Position numbers and translations under genes: made by a program. From positions 59,340,515 to 59,404,514 of the forward strand of contig CM075760.1 in assembly GCA_037974335.1 (NCBI GenBank): 64,000 nt of DNA, in the 5' to 3' direction. The notes under the pieces are model-generated. The model had not been told where the DNA came from. It searched no databases and worked only from the letters and a program-made list of their open reading frames with translations. Below, one piece after another: positions 11,842 through 24,340 of the stretch; position 1 is the first letter of the stretch, and every line of letters starts with the position of its first letter. This DNA comes from Prionace glauca. Its lineage: Eukaryota > Chordata > Chondrichthyes > Carcharhiniformes > Carcharhinidae.

Positions 11842-13124
11842 GACAGAGAGACGCAGACACAGAGAGAGAAACAGATAAACAAAGAGACAGAGAGAGAGAG
11901 AGACACACACACACACACACACAGAGATACCCACCCAGAGAGAGAGAAAGAGACAGAGTGAGACACAGAGAGTGAAAGAGAGAGATGCAGAGAGAGAGTG
12001 TCACACATAGAGAGACTGAGAGAGACAGACAGAGAGACAGAGAGAGAGAGAGAGACAGGGAGAGACAGACAGAGAGAAAGAGAGAGACACACACAGATAC
12101 AGAGAGATGGAGACATACAGATAGAGTGAGAGACACACAGATACAAAGAGAGAGACAGGCACAGATACAGAGAGAGACACACACAGATACAGAGAGACAG
12201 AGACACACAGATACAGACAGAGACACACAGATACAGAGAGAAAGGGATAGAGAGATAGAGAGAGAGAGACACACAGATGCAGAGGGAGACACACACACAG
12301 ATGCAGAGAGAGATAGACACAACAGATACAGACAGAGAGACATACAGATAGAGTGAGAGAGAGACACACACACAGATACAATGAGACACACACAGAGACG
12401 CAGAGAGAGACACACACACACTCGCAGATACAGAGACACAGAGGCAGAGAAGCAGAATGAGAGACAGAGACACACACACACAGACACACACACACATAAA
12501 GAGAAAAACACAATCACACACACACACAGAAACACATACACAAAGACAAAAACACACACACAAAGAGAGAAACACACGCACACACAAAGAGAGAAACACA
12601 CACATGCAGAGAGCAACACACGCACACACACACAGAAACACATACAGTCACAAAGACAGAAACACTCACAGTCACAAAGAGAGAAACACACACATGCACA
12701 GAGTAACACACGCACACACACACAGAAACACACACACAAAGACAAAAACACACACACAAAGAGAGAAACACACGCACACACAAAGAGAGAAACACAAGCA
12801 TGCAAAGAGAGGAACACATACAAAGAGAAAAACACACACACACAGAAACACACACACAAAGAGAGAAACACACATGCAGAGAAACACACACATGTGCAAA
12901 GAGAGAAACACACACACCCAAAGAGAGAAACACACACACACAAAGTGAGAATCACACACAGAGTGAGAAACACATACACGCACAGAGCAACACACACACT
13001 CGCGCACACACACACACACACACAGTCACAAAGAGAGAAACACACACACACCCGAAGAAAAAACACACAAACAGAAAAAGAGAAACACACACACAAAGCG
13101 AGAACACACACATACACAGAGCAA
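11842..13124. repeat. GAGACAG then CACAAAGAGAGAAA array
   Basis: Begins like the array after the first family-B copy and changes near 12,360 into ACACACAAAGAGAGAAACAC units. No genes. Confidence 0.92.
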
Positions 13125-13688
13125 CTTTATAAGACCCTTGTCAGGCCTCATTTAGAGTATTGTGCGCAGTTCTGGTTGCCTCACTATAGGAAAGATGTAG
13201 AAGCTATTGAGAGGGTACAGAGGAGATTTACAAGGATGTTGCCTGGACTGGGAGGCATGCCTTATGAAGTTAGGTTGAGGGAGCTGGGACTCTTTTCCCT
13301 GGAGAGACGAAGGTTGAGAGGCGACCTGATAGAAGTTTACAAAATGTTGAGAGGAATAGATAGGGTGGACTCTCAGAGGCTATTTCCCCGGGTTGAAATG
13401 GTCGCTACGAGAGGACACAGATTTAAGGTGCGGGGAGGAAAGTACAGAAGTGATGTTAGGGGTAAGTTTTTCACTCAGAGGGTGGTGAGTGAATGGAATC
13501 GGCTGCCGTCAGTGGTGGTGGAGGCGAACTCGCTGGGGTCTTTTAAAAGACTTCTGGATGAGTATATGGGGTTTAATGAGATTGAGGGTTATAGATAGGT
13601 CTGTAGGTTGGTAGGTGTTGATGTGATCGGCGCAACTTGTGGGCCGAAGGGCCTGTTTGTGCTGTAGTGTTCTATGTTCTATGTTCTA
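13125..13688 (+). mobile_element. CR1-like LINE 3' end (family A), best copy
   Basis: Same start ([13 protein letters not shown]) and end as 411-961. Here the frame stays open to the natural C-terminus: [20 protein letters not shown], then [19 protein letters not shown] and a stop at about 13,598. The 3' untranslated tail is about 90 bp (GTGGGCCGAAGGGCCTGTTT) and ends in TTCTATGTTCTATG-type repeats. It is preceded by the same CATACACAGAGCAAC as the first copy. The upstream reading frame runs on into repeat sequence and is not protein. Confidence 0.88.
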
Positions 13689-14928
13689 ACACACACGCAC
13701 AGAGCAACACACACGCACAGAGCAACACACACGCGCGCACACACACACAGAAACACACACAGTCACAAAGAGAGAAACACACGCACACGCAAAGAGAGAA
13801 ACACACACACACCCAAAGAGAAAAACACAGTAACACAAAAAGGGAAACACACACACAAAGCGAGAAACACACACACGCACAGAGCAACACAGAAACACAG
13901 TCACAAAGAGAGAAACACTCACACACACAAAGAGAAAAACACAGTAACACAAAAAGGGAAACACACACACAAGGAAACAGGCCCTTCGGCCCGACACAGA
14001 CAGAGAGAGAGAGACACACACAGATACAGAGAGAGAGAGAGAGACAGATACAGAGAGAGATAGAGACACACAGATACAGAGAGAGAGAGACACAGATACA
14101 GAGAGAGAGAGAGAGACAGAGACAGAGAGAGATAGAGACACACAGATACAGAGAGAGAGAGACACAGATACAGAGAGAGAGACACACAGATAAAGAGAGA
14201 CACACACACAGATACAGAGAGAGAGAGACAGATACAGAGAGAGAGACACACAGATACAGAGAGAGAGACACACACAGATACAGAGAGAGAGAGAGACAGG
14301 TACCGAGAGAGAAAGAGGCACAGGGGGAGAGAGAGACAGGTACAGAAAGAGACAGACAGATACAGAGAGAGACAGAAGACAGACAAGCCCAGAGAGAGAA
14401 AGGAATACACCCAGAGAGAGACACAGACACACAGACAAGCCCAGAGACAAGAAACACACACACCCAGAGAGAGAGACAGACAGACGGACAGACAGAGTGA
14501 GAGAGACACAGAGAGAGGCTGATCTATAGAGAGAGGGAGAGATAGAGACACAGATACAGAGAGAGACACACACACAGATACAGAGAGAGAGACACACACA
14601 GATATAGAGAGAGAGAGAGACACACAGATACAGAGAGAGAGAGAGAGACAGAGACAGAGAGAGATAGAGACACACAGATACAGAGAGAGAGAGAGACAGA
14701 GACAGAGAGAGATAGAGACACACAGATACAGAGAGAGAGACACACAGATACAGAGAGAGATAGAGACACACAGATACAGAAAGAGAGAGAGACACACACA
14801 GATACAGAGAGAGGGAGACACACAGATACAGAGAGAGAGACCACACACAGATATATATATAGAGAGAGACACACAGATACAGAGAGAGAGACACACAGAT
14901 ATAGAGAGAGAAAGAGACACACAGATAC

Positions 14929-14959
<31 letters not shown>

Positions 14960-15280
14960 GATAGAGACACACAGATACAGAGAGAGAGAGACACAGATAC
15001 AGAGAGAGAGACACACACAGACACACAGAGAGAGAGAGACAGAGGTGCTGAGAGTGAGACAGATGCAGAGAGACACAGATAGAGAGAGGGACAGACAGAC
15101 AGATAGAGAGACACAGATACAGAGAGAGAAACAGATAAACAGAGAGAGAGAGACACACACACCCAGAGACAGAGAGATACCCACCCAGAGAGAGAGAAAG
15201 AGACAGAGTGAGACACAGAGAGTGAAAGAGAGAGATGCAGAGAGAGAGTGTCACACATAGAGAGACAGAGAGAGGGAGAC

Positions 15281-15314
<34 letters not shown>

Positions 15315-15586
15315 AGAAAGACACACACAGATGCAGAGAGATGGAGACATACAGATAGAGTGAGAGACACACAGATACATAGATAGAGACAGATACAGAT
15401 ACAGAGAGACACACACAGATACAGTGAGGCACACACAGAGAGAGAAACACACACACAAAGAGAGAATCACACACACACAAAGTGAGAAACACACACACAA
15501 AGAGAGAAACACACACACACAAAGAGAGAAACACACACTCACAAAGAGAGAAACACAGGTACACAAAGAGAGAAACAAACACACAT
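13689..15586. repeat. CA/GA composite array with a LINE-tail relic
   Basis: CACAAAGAGAGAAA units to about 13,970, then GATACAGAGAGAG units with several CCCAGAGA variants. A short relic GGAAACAGGCCCTTCGGCCC at 13,974-13,993 matches the 3' tail of the family-C LINE. No genes. Confidence 0.9.
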
Positions 15587-15890
15587 GGAAACAGGCCCTT
15601 CGGCCCCACTTGCCCGTGCTGCCCCTTTTTAAACTCCTAAGCTAATCCCAATGGCCCACATTTGGCCCATATCCCTCTGTACCCATCGCACCCATGGAAC
15701 TGTCTCAATATTTTTTAGAAGACAAGATTGTATCCGTCTCTACTATTACCTCTGGCAGCTTGTTCCAGACACTCACCACCCTCTGTGTGAAAAAATTGCC
15801 CCTCTGGGCACTTTTGTATCTCTCCCCTCTCACCTTAAACCTATCCCCTCTAGTTTTAGACTCCCCTACCTTTGGGACAAGATATTCACC
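15587..15890 (-). mobile_element. CR1-like LINE C-terminus and 3' tail (family C)
   Basis: On the minus strand it starts near [14 protein letters not shown] and encodes [20 protein letters not shown] then VWNKLPEV, and ends in a 3' untranslated region with GGGCCATATGG-like text and a GGCCGAAGGGCCTGTTTCC tail. Five further copies (19,701; 21,097; 22,739; 26,853; 28,249) have the same two break points: CA array on one side, TG array on the other. Confidence 0.82.
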
Positions 15891-16863
15891 TGTGTGTGTG
15901 TGTTTCCCTCTTTGCGCGTGTGTGTGTTTCTCTATTTGTGTGTGTGTGTGTTTCTCTCTTTGTGTGCATGTTTTTTGTGTGTGTGTATTTCTGTGTATGT
16001 GTGTGTTTTTCTGTGTACGTGTGCGTGTTTCTTGGTGTGTGTGTTTCTCTATATTTCTCTGTGTGTGTGTGTATTTCTCTCTTTGTGTGTGTGTTTGTTT
16101 CTGTGTGTGTTTCTCTTGGTGTGTTTCTGTGTGTCTTTGTGTGTGTGTGTTTCTCTCTTTGTATATGAGTGTGTTTCTGTGTGTGTGTGTTTCTCTCTTT
16201 GTGTGTGTTTGTATTTCTGTGTGTGTGTGTGTGCATGTGTGTCTCTTTCTCTCGCTCTCTGTGTGTGTGTTTCTCTCTTTGTGTGTGTGTGTTTTTCTGT
16301 GTGTGTGTGTTTGTGCTTCTCTCCTTGTGTGTGTATCCGTGTGTGTGTTTCACTGTCTGTGTGTGTGTGTGTTTCCCTCTTTATGTTTGTGTGTTTTTCT
16401 CTTTGTGTGTGTGTGTTTCTGTGTGTGTGTATTTCTCTCTTTGTGTGTGTGTGTGTTTCTCTCTTTGTGTGTGTGTTGCTCTGTGTGTGTGATTCTCTCT
16501 TGTGTGTGTGTGTTTCTCTCTTTGTGTGTTAGTTGCTCTGTGTGTGTGATTCTCTCTTGTGTGTGTGTTTTTTCTCTCTTTATGCGTGTGTGTTTCTCTC
16601 TTTGGGTGTATGTGTTTCTGTGTGTGTGTGTGTTTCTCTCTTTGGGTGTGTGTGTTTCTCTCTTTGTCTGTGTTTGTATTTCCTTGTGTGTGTGTTGCTC
16701 TGTGTGTGTCTTTCTGTCTTTGTGCGTGTGTGTGTGTTTCTCTCTTTGTGTGTATCTGTGTTTCTCTCTTTGTATGTGTCTGTGAGTGTGTGTGTGTGTT
16801 TCTCTCTTTGTGTGTGTGTGTTTCTCTCTTTGTGTGTGTGTTTTTCTTTTTGTGTCTGTGTGT
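15891..16863. repeat. TG/TC simple repeat array
   Basis: TTTCTCTCTTTGTGTGTG-type units; no genes. Confidence 0.92.
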
Positions 16864-17188
16864 GCGCGAAGGGCTAGATGGCCTACTCCTGCTCCTATTT
16901 CTTATGTTCTTGTGTACACAGCTCCAGGGACCTGGGTTCGATTCCCAGCTTGGGTCACTCTCTGTGCGGAGTCTGTATGTTCTCCCCGTGTCTGGGTGGG
17001 TTTCCTCCGGGTGCTCCGGTTTCCTCCCACAATCTGAAAGATGTGCTGGTTAGGGTGTATTGACTGTGCTAAATTCTCCCTCAGTGTAACCCGAACAGGT
17101 GCCGGAGTGTGGGGACTAGGGGATTTTCACAGTAACTTTATTCCAGTGTTAATGTGAACCTAATTGTGACACTAATAAATAAACTTTA
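16864..17188 (+). mobile_element. LINE-tail / HE1-like SINE composite, copy 3
   Basis: Same composite as at 3,855 and 7,064 with box-B-like GGTTCGATTCC and the AATAAATAAACTTTATGG end. Confidence 0.75.
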
Positions 17189-17838
17189 TGGAAAAGAAAC
17201 TTTCTATCTTTGATAGAGAGGTTCAGGTGATTCCATTCCATATCTTCCTGCTTTGGGGAAATGGGAATTATCTTTACATTTACAAGGATATGCGGAGGGA
17301 GATGTTTGAATGGAGATTCAGCTTTTTGGGTGATTAAAGTGTCAATTTGTTTCCAGAAGCTGTTTACAGGGATTGTCCCGAGAGATTGAATTGTTTCAGT
17401 AATGTCTACGTCTCCAATACTTCAGACAGAGGAAGGTAGCAATATACAAAAGGAAAGATTGGGGGAATCACTACATTGAATGTGTGAGGTCTCATCACTC
17501 TCTGTCTCCTTTGGGTTTGTAATCTTTACATTTTTAATCACTGAAACCTCTTGTCCTTGTTGGGAATCTCACTGCGGTTTGAGAAAAGCAAACACTGATC
17601 CCACACTAAACCCCCCCCCAACACAGGACTGAGCAGAGAGTGTGAAATGGAACTGCTGTCAGAGTGGGTTATTTTTATAGATGGATAAGAAACATTCCTC
17701 CATTTTCAAACCTTTCTCCTGTTTCTGTAGCGTTTCGGGCTCCCCTGTGTCCCTGTCTCTCCATCTCTGGGGCAACTTAGCATGGACAATTCCCCCAACC
17801 TTCACAACTTGGGACATTAAGGGGCAATTTCGGAATAC
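17189..17838. repeat. ~650-bp low-copy block, copy 3
   Basis: Follows the SINE as in copies 1 and 2; no gene recognised. Confidence 0.8.
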
Positions 17839-18348
17839 AGAGACACACAGGTACAGAGAGAGACAGACACACACTGATACAGAGAGAGAGAGAGAGAGAC
17901 AGAGAGACACACAGATACAGAGAGAGAGAGAAAGACACAGATACAGAGAGAGAGACAGAGAGACACAAAGATACAGAGAGAGAGAGACACAGATACAGAT
18001 AGAGAGAGAGAGACACAGATACAGATACAGAGAGAGAGACACACACACACACACAAAGATACAGAGAGAGAGAGAGAGACAGAGACACACACACACAAAG
18101 ATACAGAGAGAGAGAGAGAGACAGTGACACACACACACAAAGATACAGAGAGAGAGACACAGATACAGAGTGACACAAATATACAGACAGAAAGAGAGAA
18201 ACACAGGGAGAAATACAGTGACAGACACACAGACGTGGAAACAGAGAGACTCAGAGAAATACAGAGAGGGACACACAGATACAGAGACTCAGCGATACAG
18301 AGATAGAGACAAACAGGTACAGAGAGACAGAGAAAAAATACAGAGAGG
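17839..18348. repeat. GATACAG / GAGA / CACA array
   Basis: Purine-rich simple repeat closely related to 8,037-8,630; interrupted at 18,349 by a LINE tail. Confidence 0.9.
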
Positions 18349-18428
18349 GCTTATTGAATGGCGGGGCAGGCTCGAAGGGCCAGATGGCCTACTCCTGCTC
18401 CTATTTCTTATGTTCTTATGTTCTTATG
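18349..18428 (+). mobile_element. CR1-like LINE 3' tail (family B), plus orientation
   Basis: GCTTATTGAATGGCGGGGCA through GGCCTACTCCTGCTCCTATT and three TTCTTATG repeats. It is the reverse complement of the 3' end of the family-B copies at 9,095 and 18,866, so two tails face each other 440 bp apart. Confidence 0.8.
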
Positions 18429-18865
18429 TAAAGAAACACACAGATACGGAGAGACACAGATACAGAGTGACAAAGAGAGAGACAAAAACAAGGATACAGA
18501 GAGAGAGACACACACAACAGAGTGAGAGAGAGACACAGACACGGATACAGTGAGAGAGACACAGACAGATACAGAGAGAGAGACACAGACAGATACAGAG
18601 AGAGAGACACACACAGACACAAAGAGAGAGAGAGACAGATGCTGAGAGTGAGACAGATACAGAGAGAGAGAGAGAGAGACGCACAGATATGGAGTGAAAG
18701 GGGGAGACACAGATACAGACAGAGAGACACCGATAGAGAGAGAGAGAGCGACAGACAGAGAGAGATAGAGAGACGCAGATACAGAGAGAGAGACACACAC
18801 AGATACAGAGAGAGAGAGAGACACACAGATACGGAGTGAAAGGGGGAGACACAGATACAGACAGA
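18429..18865. repeat. GATACAG / GAGA array
   Basis: Simple repeat like 8,660-9,094. No genes. Confidence 0.9.
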
Positions 18866-19611
18866 GAACATAAGAACATAAGAAATAGGAGCAGGAGTAG
18901 GCCATCTGGCCCTTCGAGCCTGCCCCGCCATTCAATAAGATCATGGCTGATCTGTCGTGACTCAGCTCCACCTTCCTGCCCTCTCCCCATAACCCTTAAT
19001 CCCTTCTCTTATCAAAAACCCATCAACCCGTTTCTTAAAAATATTTAGCGAGGCAGCCTCCACCACTTCAACGGGCAGAGAATTCCAGAGATTCACCACC
19101 CTTTGAGTGAAGAAGTTCCTCCTCAACTCTGTTCTAAACCGCCCCCCTTGAGGGCGGTGTGCCCCCTTGAGGCTGTGCCCCCTAGTCCTACTGTCTTTTT
19201 TGAGTGGGAACAGTCTCTCCACCTCTATCCTATCCATCCCATTCATCATCTTATACGTCTCAATGAGATCTCCCCTCATTCTTCTAAACTCTAACGAGTA
19301 CAATCCTAGTTTATTCAGCCTCTCCTCATAGCTCAATCCCCTCAACTCTGGTATCAGCCGAGTAAACCTCCTCTGCACTCCCTCCAGGGCCAAAACATCC
19401 TTGCGCAGGTGCGGCGCCCAAAACTGCACACAGTACTCCAGCTGCGGCCTCACCAATGCCCAATACAGCTGCAGCAAGACCTCCCTACTTTTATATTCAA
19501 TCCCCCTCGCTATGAAGGCCAGCATCCCATTCGCCTTCCTGACCACCTGCTGCACCTGCAAGCTGGGTTTTTGCGACTCATGCACAAGGACCCCGAGGTC
19601 CCTCTGCACCG
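18866..19611 (-). mobile_element. CR1-like LINE (family B), copy 3, 5'-truncated
   Basis: Begins on the minus strand at VQRDLGVLVHESQKPSLQVQ and continues to the usual C-terminus. About 200 bp shorter at its 5' side than the copies at 9,095 and 10,895, including loss of the FADD motif. A small GC-rich insertion near 19,145-19,165 (TTGAGGGCGGTGTGCCCCC) is absent in the earlier copies and adds a few residues (LKGAHRPQGG). Confidence 0.85.
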
Positions 19612-19700
19612 CACACAAAGTGAGAAACACACACACACAAAGAGAGAAACACACACACACACAGAAACACACACTCACAAAGAGAGAAACACACACACAA
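19612..19700. repeat. CA-rich array
   Basis: CACAAAGAGAGAAACACA units between two LINE pieces. Confidence 0.85.
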
Positions 19701-20006
19701 GGAAACAGGCCCTTCGGCCCCACTTGCCCATGCTGCCCCTTTTTAAACTCCTAAGCTAATCCCAATGGCCCACATTTGGCCCATATCCCTCTGTACCCAT
19801 CGCACCCATGGAACTGTTTCAATATTTTTTAGAAGACAAGATTGTATCCCTCTCTACTATTACCTCTGGCAGCTTGTTCCAGACACTCACCACCCTCTGT
19901 GTGAAAAAATTGCCCCTCTGGACACTTTTGTATCTCTCCCCTCTCACCTTAATCCTGTGCCCTCTAGTTTTAGACTCCCCTACCTTTGGGACAAGATATT
20001 CACCTG
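19701..20006 (-). mobile_element. CR1-like LINE 3' end (family C), copy
   Basis: Same break points as 15,587-15,890; minus strand reads [20 protein letters not shown] and [13 protein letters not shown]. Confidence 0.8.
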
Positions 20007-20388
20007 TGTGTGTGTGTGTGTGTGTGTTTCTCTCTTTGTGTGTTTCTCTGTGTGTGTGTGTTTCTCTTTCTCTCACTCTCTGTTTCTGTGTGTGTGTTTT
20101 TCTGTGTGTGTGTGTTTGTGCTTCTCTGTGTTTCTGTGTGTGTGTGTGCATTTTCTCCTTGTGTATCTGTGTTTCTCTCTTTGTGTGTGTGTGGTTTCTT
20201 TTTGTGTAGCTGTGTTTCTCTCTTTGTGTATATGTTTATCTCTCTCTCGCTCTCTGTGTTTCTATGTGTGTGTGTGTGTGTGTTTGTGCTTCTGTCTTTG
20301 TGTGTGTGTTTCAGTGTGTACGTTTCAGTGTGTGTGTGTTTGTTTCTGTGTGTGTGTGTGTTTCTCTCTTTGTGTGTGTGTGTGTGAC
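20007..20388. repeat. TG/TC simple repeat array
   Basis: TTTCTCTCTTTGTGTG-type units. Confidence 0.9.
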
Positions 20389-20551
20389 AGAACTCACTGG
20401 GGTCTTATAAAAGACTTCTGGATGAGTATATGGGGTTTAATGAGATTGAGGGTTATAGATAGGTCTGTAGGTTGGTAGGTGTTGATGTGATCGGCGCAAC
20501 TTGTGGGCCGAAGGGCCTGTTTGTGCTGTAGTGTTCTATGTTCTATGTTCT
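20389..20551 (+). mobile_element. CR1-like LINE 3' tail (family A), short copy
   Basis: Starts AACTCACTGGGGTCTTATAA, covers the last ~25 codons ([15 protein letters not shown]-like) and the 3' tail ending in TTCTATGTTCTA. It is followed by the same CA array start as the longer copies. Confidence 0.82.
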
Positions 20552-21096
20552 AACACACACGCACAGAGCAACACACACGCACAGAGCAACACACACGTGC
20601 GCACACACACACACAGAAACACACACAGTCACAAAGACAGAAACACACACACACAAAGAGAAAAACACAGTAACACAAAAAGGGAAACACACACACAAAG
20701 CGAGAAACACACACACGCACAGAGCAACACAGAAACACAGTCACAAAGAGAGAAACACTCACACACACACAAAGCGAGAAACACACACACGCACAGAGCA
20801 ACACACACGCACAGAGCAACACAGAAACACAGTCACAAAGAGAGAAACACACACACACAAAGGGAGAAACATACACACAAGCGCAAAGACAGAAACACAC
20901 ACACACAGAAACACACACAAAAGAGAGAAACACACAGACACCCAAAGAGAAACACACACACACACAAAGTGAGAAACACACACACACACAAAGTGAGAAA
21001 CACATACACACAAAGTGAGAAACACACACACACAAAGTGAGAAACACACACACACACAGAAACACACACTCACAAAGAGAGAAACACACACACAAG
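20552..21096. repeat. CA-rich array
   Basis: ACACACAAAGCGAGAAACAC units; no genes. Confidence 0.9.
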
Positions 21097-21401
21097 GAAA
21101 CAGGCCCTTCGGCCCCACTTGCCCATGCTGCCCCTTTTTTAACTCCTAAGCTAATCCCAATGGCCCACATTTGGCCCATATCCCTCTGTACCCATCGCAC
21201 CCATGGAACTGTTTCAATATTTTTTAGAAGACAAGATTGTATCCGTCTCTATTATTACCTCTGGCAGCTTGTTCCAGACACTCACCACCCTCTGTGTGAA
21301 AAAATTGCCCCTCTGGACACTTTTGTATCTCTCCCCTCTCACCTTAAACCTATCCCCTCTAGTTTTAGACTCCCCTACCTTTGGGACAAGATATTCACCT
21401 G
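21097..21401 (-). mobile_element. CR1-like LINE 3' end (family C), copy
   Basis: Same break points and coding remnant as 19,701-20,006. Confidence 0.8.
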
Positions 21402-21893
21402 TGTGTGTGTGTGTGTGTGTGTTTCTCTCTTTGTGTGTTTCTCTGTGTGTGTGTGTTTCTCTTTCTCTCACTCTCTGTTTCTGTGTGTGTGTTTCTCTCT
21501 TTGTGTGTGTGTTTTTCTGTGTGTGTGTGTTTGTGCTTCTCTGTGTTTCTGTGTGTGTGAGTGCATTTTCTCCTTGTGTATCTGTGTTTCTCTCTTTGTG
21601 TGTGTGTGGTTTCTTTTTGTGTAGCTGTGTTTCTCTCTTTATGTATATGTTTATCTCTCTCTCGCTCTCTGTGTTTGTATGTGTGTGTGTGTGTGTGTTT
21701 GTGCTTCTGTCTTTGTGTGTGTGTTTCAGTGTGTACGTTTCAGTGTGTGTGTGTTTGTTTCTGTGTGTGTGTGTGTGTTTCTCTCTTTGTGGATGTGTGT
21801 GTGTTTCTGTGTGTGGGTGTGTTTCTCTCTTTGCGTGTGTGTGTGTTTCTCTGTCTGTGTGTGTGTTTCTCTCTTTGTGTGTGTGTGTGTGAC
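21402..21893. repeat. TG/TC simple repeat array
   Basis: TTTCTCTCTTTGTGTG-type units; no genes. Confidence 0.9.
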
Positions 21894-22057
21894 AGAACTC
21901 ACTGGGGTCTTATAAAAGACTTCTGGATGAGTATATGGGGTTTAATGAGATTGAGGGTTATAGATAGGTCTGTAGGTTGGTAGGTGTTGATGTGATCGGC
22001 GCAACTTGTGGGCCGAAGGGCCTGTTTGTGCTGTAGTGTTCTATGTTCAATGTTCTA
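21894..22057 (+). mobile_element. CR1-like LINE 3' tail (family A), short copy
   Basis: As at 20,389, with one change in the terminal repeat (TTCTATGTTCAATGTTCTA). Confidence 0.82.
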
Positions 22058-22738
22058 ACACACATGCACAGAGCAACACACACGACAGAGCAACACACAG
22101 CAGCACACACACACACAGAAACACACACAATCACAAAGAGAGAAACACACACACAAAGAGAAAAACACAAACACACACACACTCACACACGCGCAAAGAG
22201 AGAAACACACGTACACACAAAGAGCGAAACACACACACACCCAAAGAGAAAAACACAGTAACACAAAAAAGGAAACACACACACAAAGCGAGAAACACAC
22301 ACACGCACAGAGCAACACAGAAACACAGTCACAAAGAGAGAAACAGACACACACACACAAAGCGAGAAACACACACATGCACAGAGCAACACAGAAACAC
22401 AGTCACAAAGAGAGAAACACACACACACACACACAAAGCGAGAAACACACACACGCTCAGAGCAACACACACACACAGAGCAACACAGAAACACAGTCAG
22501 AAAGAGAGAAACACTCACACACACACACAAAGCGAGAAACACACACGCACAGAGCAACACAGTCACAAAGAGAGAAACACACACACTCAAAGACAGAAAC
22601 ACACACACAAAGGGAGAAACACACACACACACAAAGTGAGAAACACACACACACAAAGAGAGAAACACACACACACAAAGAGAGAAACACACACACACAC
22701 AGAAACACACACTCACAAAGAGAGAAACACACACACAT
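22058..22738. repeat. CA-rich array
   Basis: ACACACAAAGCGAGAAACAC units with AGAGCAACACAG variants. The duplicated segment ends inside it at 22,622; 22,623-22,738 has no identical partner downstream. Confidence 0.9.
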
Positions 22739-23044
22739 GGAAACAGGCCCTTCAGCCCCACTTGCCCATGCTGCCCCTTTTTTAACTCCGAAGCTAATCC
22801 CAATGGCCCACATTTGGCCCATATCCCTCTGTACCCATCGCACCCATGGAACTGTCTCAATATTTTTTAGAAGACAAGATTGTATCCGTCTCTACTATTA
22901 CCTCTGGCAGCTTGTTCCAGACACTCACCACCCTCTGTGTGAAAAAATTGCCCCTCTGGGCACTTTTGTATCTCTCCCCTCTCACCTTAAACCTATCCCC
23001 TCTAGTTTTAGACTCCCCTACCTTTGGGACAAGATATTCACCTG
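22739..23044 (-). mobile_element. CR1-like LINE 3' end (family C), copy at duplication junction
   Basis: Counterpart of 15,587-15,890. The first ~52 bp differ between the two at several bases and everything after 22,791 matches, so the left edge of the 7-kb identity lies inside this element. Confidence 0.82.
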
Positions 23045-24015
23045 TGTGTGTGTGTTTCCCTCTTTGCGCGTGTGTGTGTTTCTCTATTTGTGTGTGTGTG
23101 TGTTTCTCTCTTTGTGTGCATGTTTTTTGTGTGTGTGTATTTCTGTGTATGTGTGTGTTTTTCTGTGTACGTGTGCGTGTTTCTTGGTGTGTGTGTTTCT
23201 CTATATTTCTCTGTGTGTGTGTGTATTTCTCTCTTTGTGTGTGTGTTTGTTTCTGTGTGTGTTTCTCTTGGTGTGTTTCTGTGTGTCTTTGTGTGTGTGT
23301 GTTTCTCTCTTTGTATATGAGTGTGTTTCTGTGTGTGTGTGTTTCTCTCTTTGTGTGTGTTTGTATTTCTGTGTGTGTGTGTGTGCATGTGTGTCTCTTT
23401 CTCTCGCTCTCTGTGTGTGTGTTTCTCTCTTTGTGTGTGTGTGTTTTTCTGTGTGTGTGTGTTTGTGCTTCTCTCCTTGTGTGTGTATCCGTGTGTGTGT
23501 TTCACTGTCTGTGTGTGTGTGTGTTTCCCTCTTTATGTTTGTGTGTTTTTCTCTTTGTGTGTGTGTGTTTCTGTGTGTGTGTATTTCTCTCTTTGTGTGT
23601 GTGTGTGTTTCTCTCTTTGTGTGTGTGTTGCTCTGTGTGTGTGATTCTCTCTTGTGTGTGTGTGTTTCTCTCTTTGTGTGTTAGTTGCTCTGTGTGTGTG
23701 ATTCTCTCTTGTGTGTGTGTTTTTTCTCTCTTTATGCGTGTGTGTTTCTCTCTTTGGGTGTATGTGTTTCTGTGTGTGTGTGTGTTTCTCTCTTTGGGTG
23801 TGTGTGTTTCTCTCTTTGTCTGTGTTTGTATTTCCTTGTGTGTGTGTTGCTCTGTGTGTGTCTTTCTGTCTTTGTGCGTGTGTGTGTGTTTCTCTCTTTG
23901 TGTGTATCTGTGTTTCTCTCTTTGTATGTGTCTGTGAGTGTGTGTGTGTGTTTCTCTCTTTGTGTGTGTGTGTTTCTCTCTTTGTGTGTGTGTTTTTCTT
24001 TTTGTGTCTGTGTGT

Positions 24016-24340
24016 GCGCGAAGGGCTAGATGGCCTACTCCTGCTCCTATTTCTTATGTTCTTGTGTACACAGCTCCAGGGACCTGGGTTCGATTCCCAG
24101 CTTGGGTCACTCTCTGTGCGGAGTCTGTATGTTCTCCCCGTGTCTGGGTGGGTTTCCTCCGGGTGCTCCGGTTTCCTCCCACAATCTGAAAGATGTGCTG
24201 GTTAGGGTGTATTGACTGTGCTAAATTCTCCCTCAGTGTAACCCGAACAGGTGCCGGAGTGTGGGGACTAGGGGATTTTCACAGTAACTTTATTCCAGTG
24301 TTAATGTGAACCTAATTGTGACACTAATAAATAAACTTTA
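24016..24340 (+). mobile_element. LINE-tail / HE1-like SINE composite, copy 4
   Basis: Duplicate of 16,864-17,188 within copy B. Confidence 0.75.

Larger units (their letters stand above)
15639..22622. repeat. ~7.0-kb direct duplication, copy A
   Basis: This segment matches 22,791-29,774 base for base wherever I compared them (offset 7,152): all sub-elements, microsatellite length variants and translated frames coincide. The left 168 bp next to it (15,471-15,638) is only similar to 22,623-22,790, and the right edge is sharp, because copy B turns into a GTGAGAG array after 29,774. This is either a very recent duplication/gene conversion or an assembly artefact. Confidence 0.9.

Noticed and set aside
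12381-13598. 405-codon plus-strand frame joining repeats to the LINE end
   Set aside because: Only the part after ~13,125 is LINE-coding; the upstream HTHTHT part is microsatellite.
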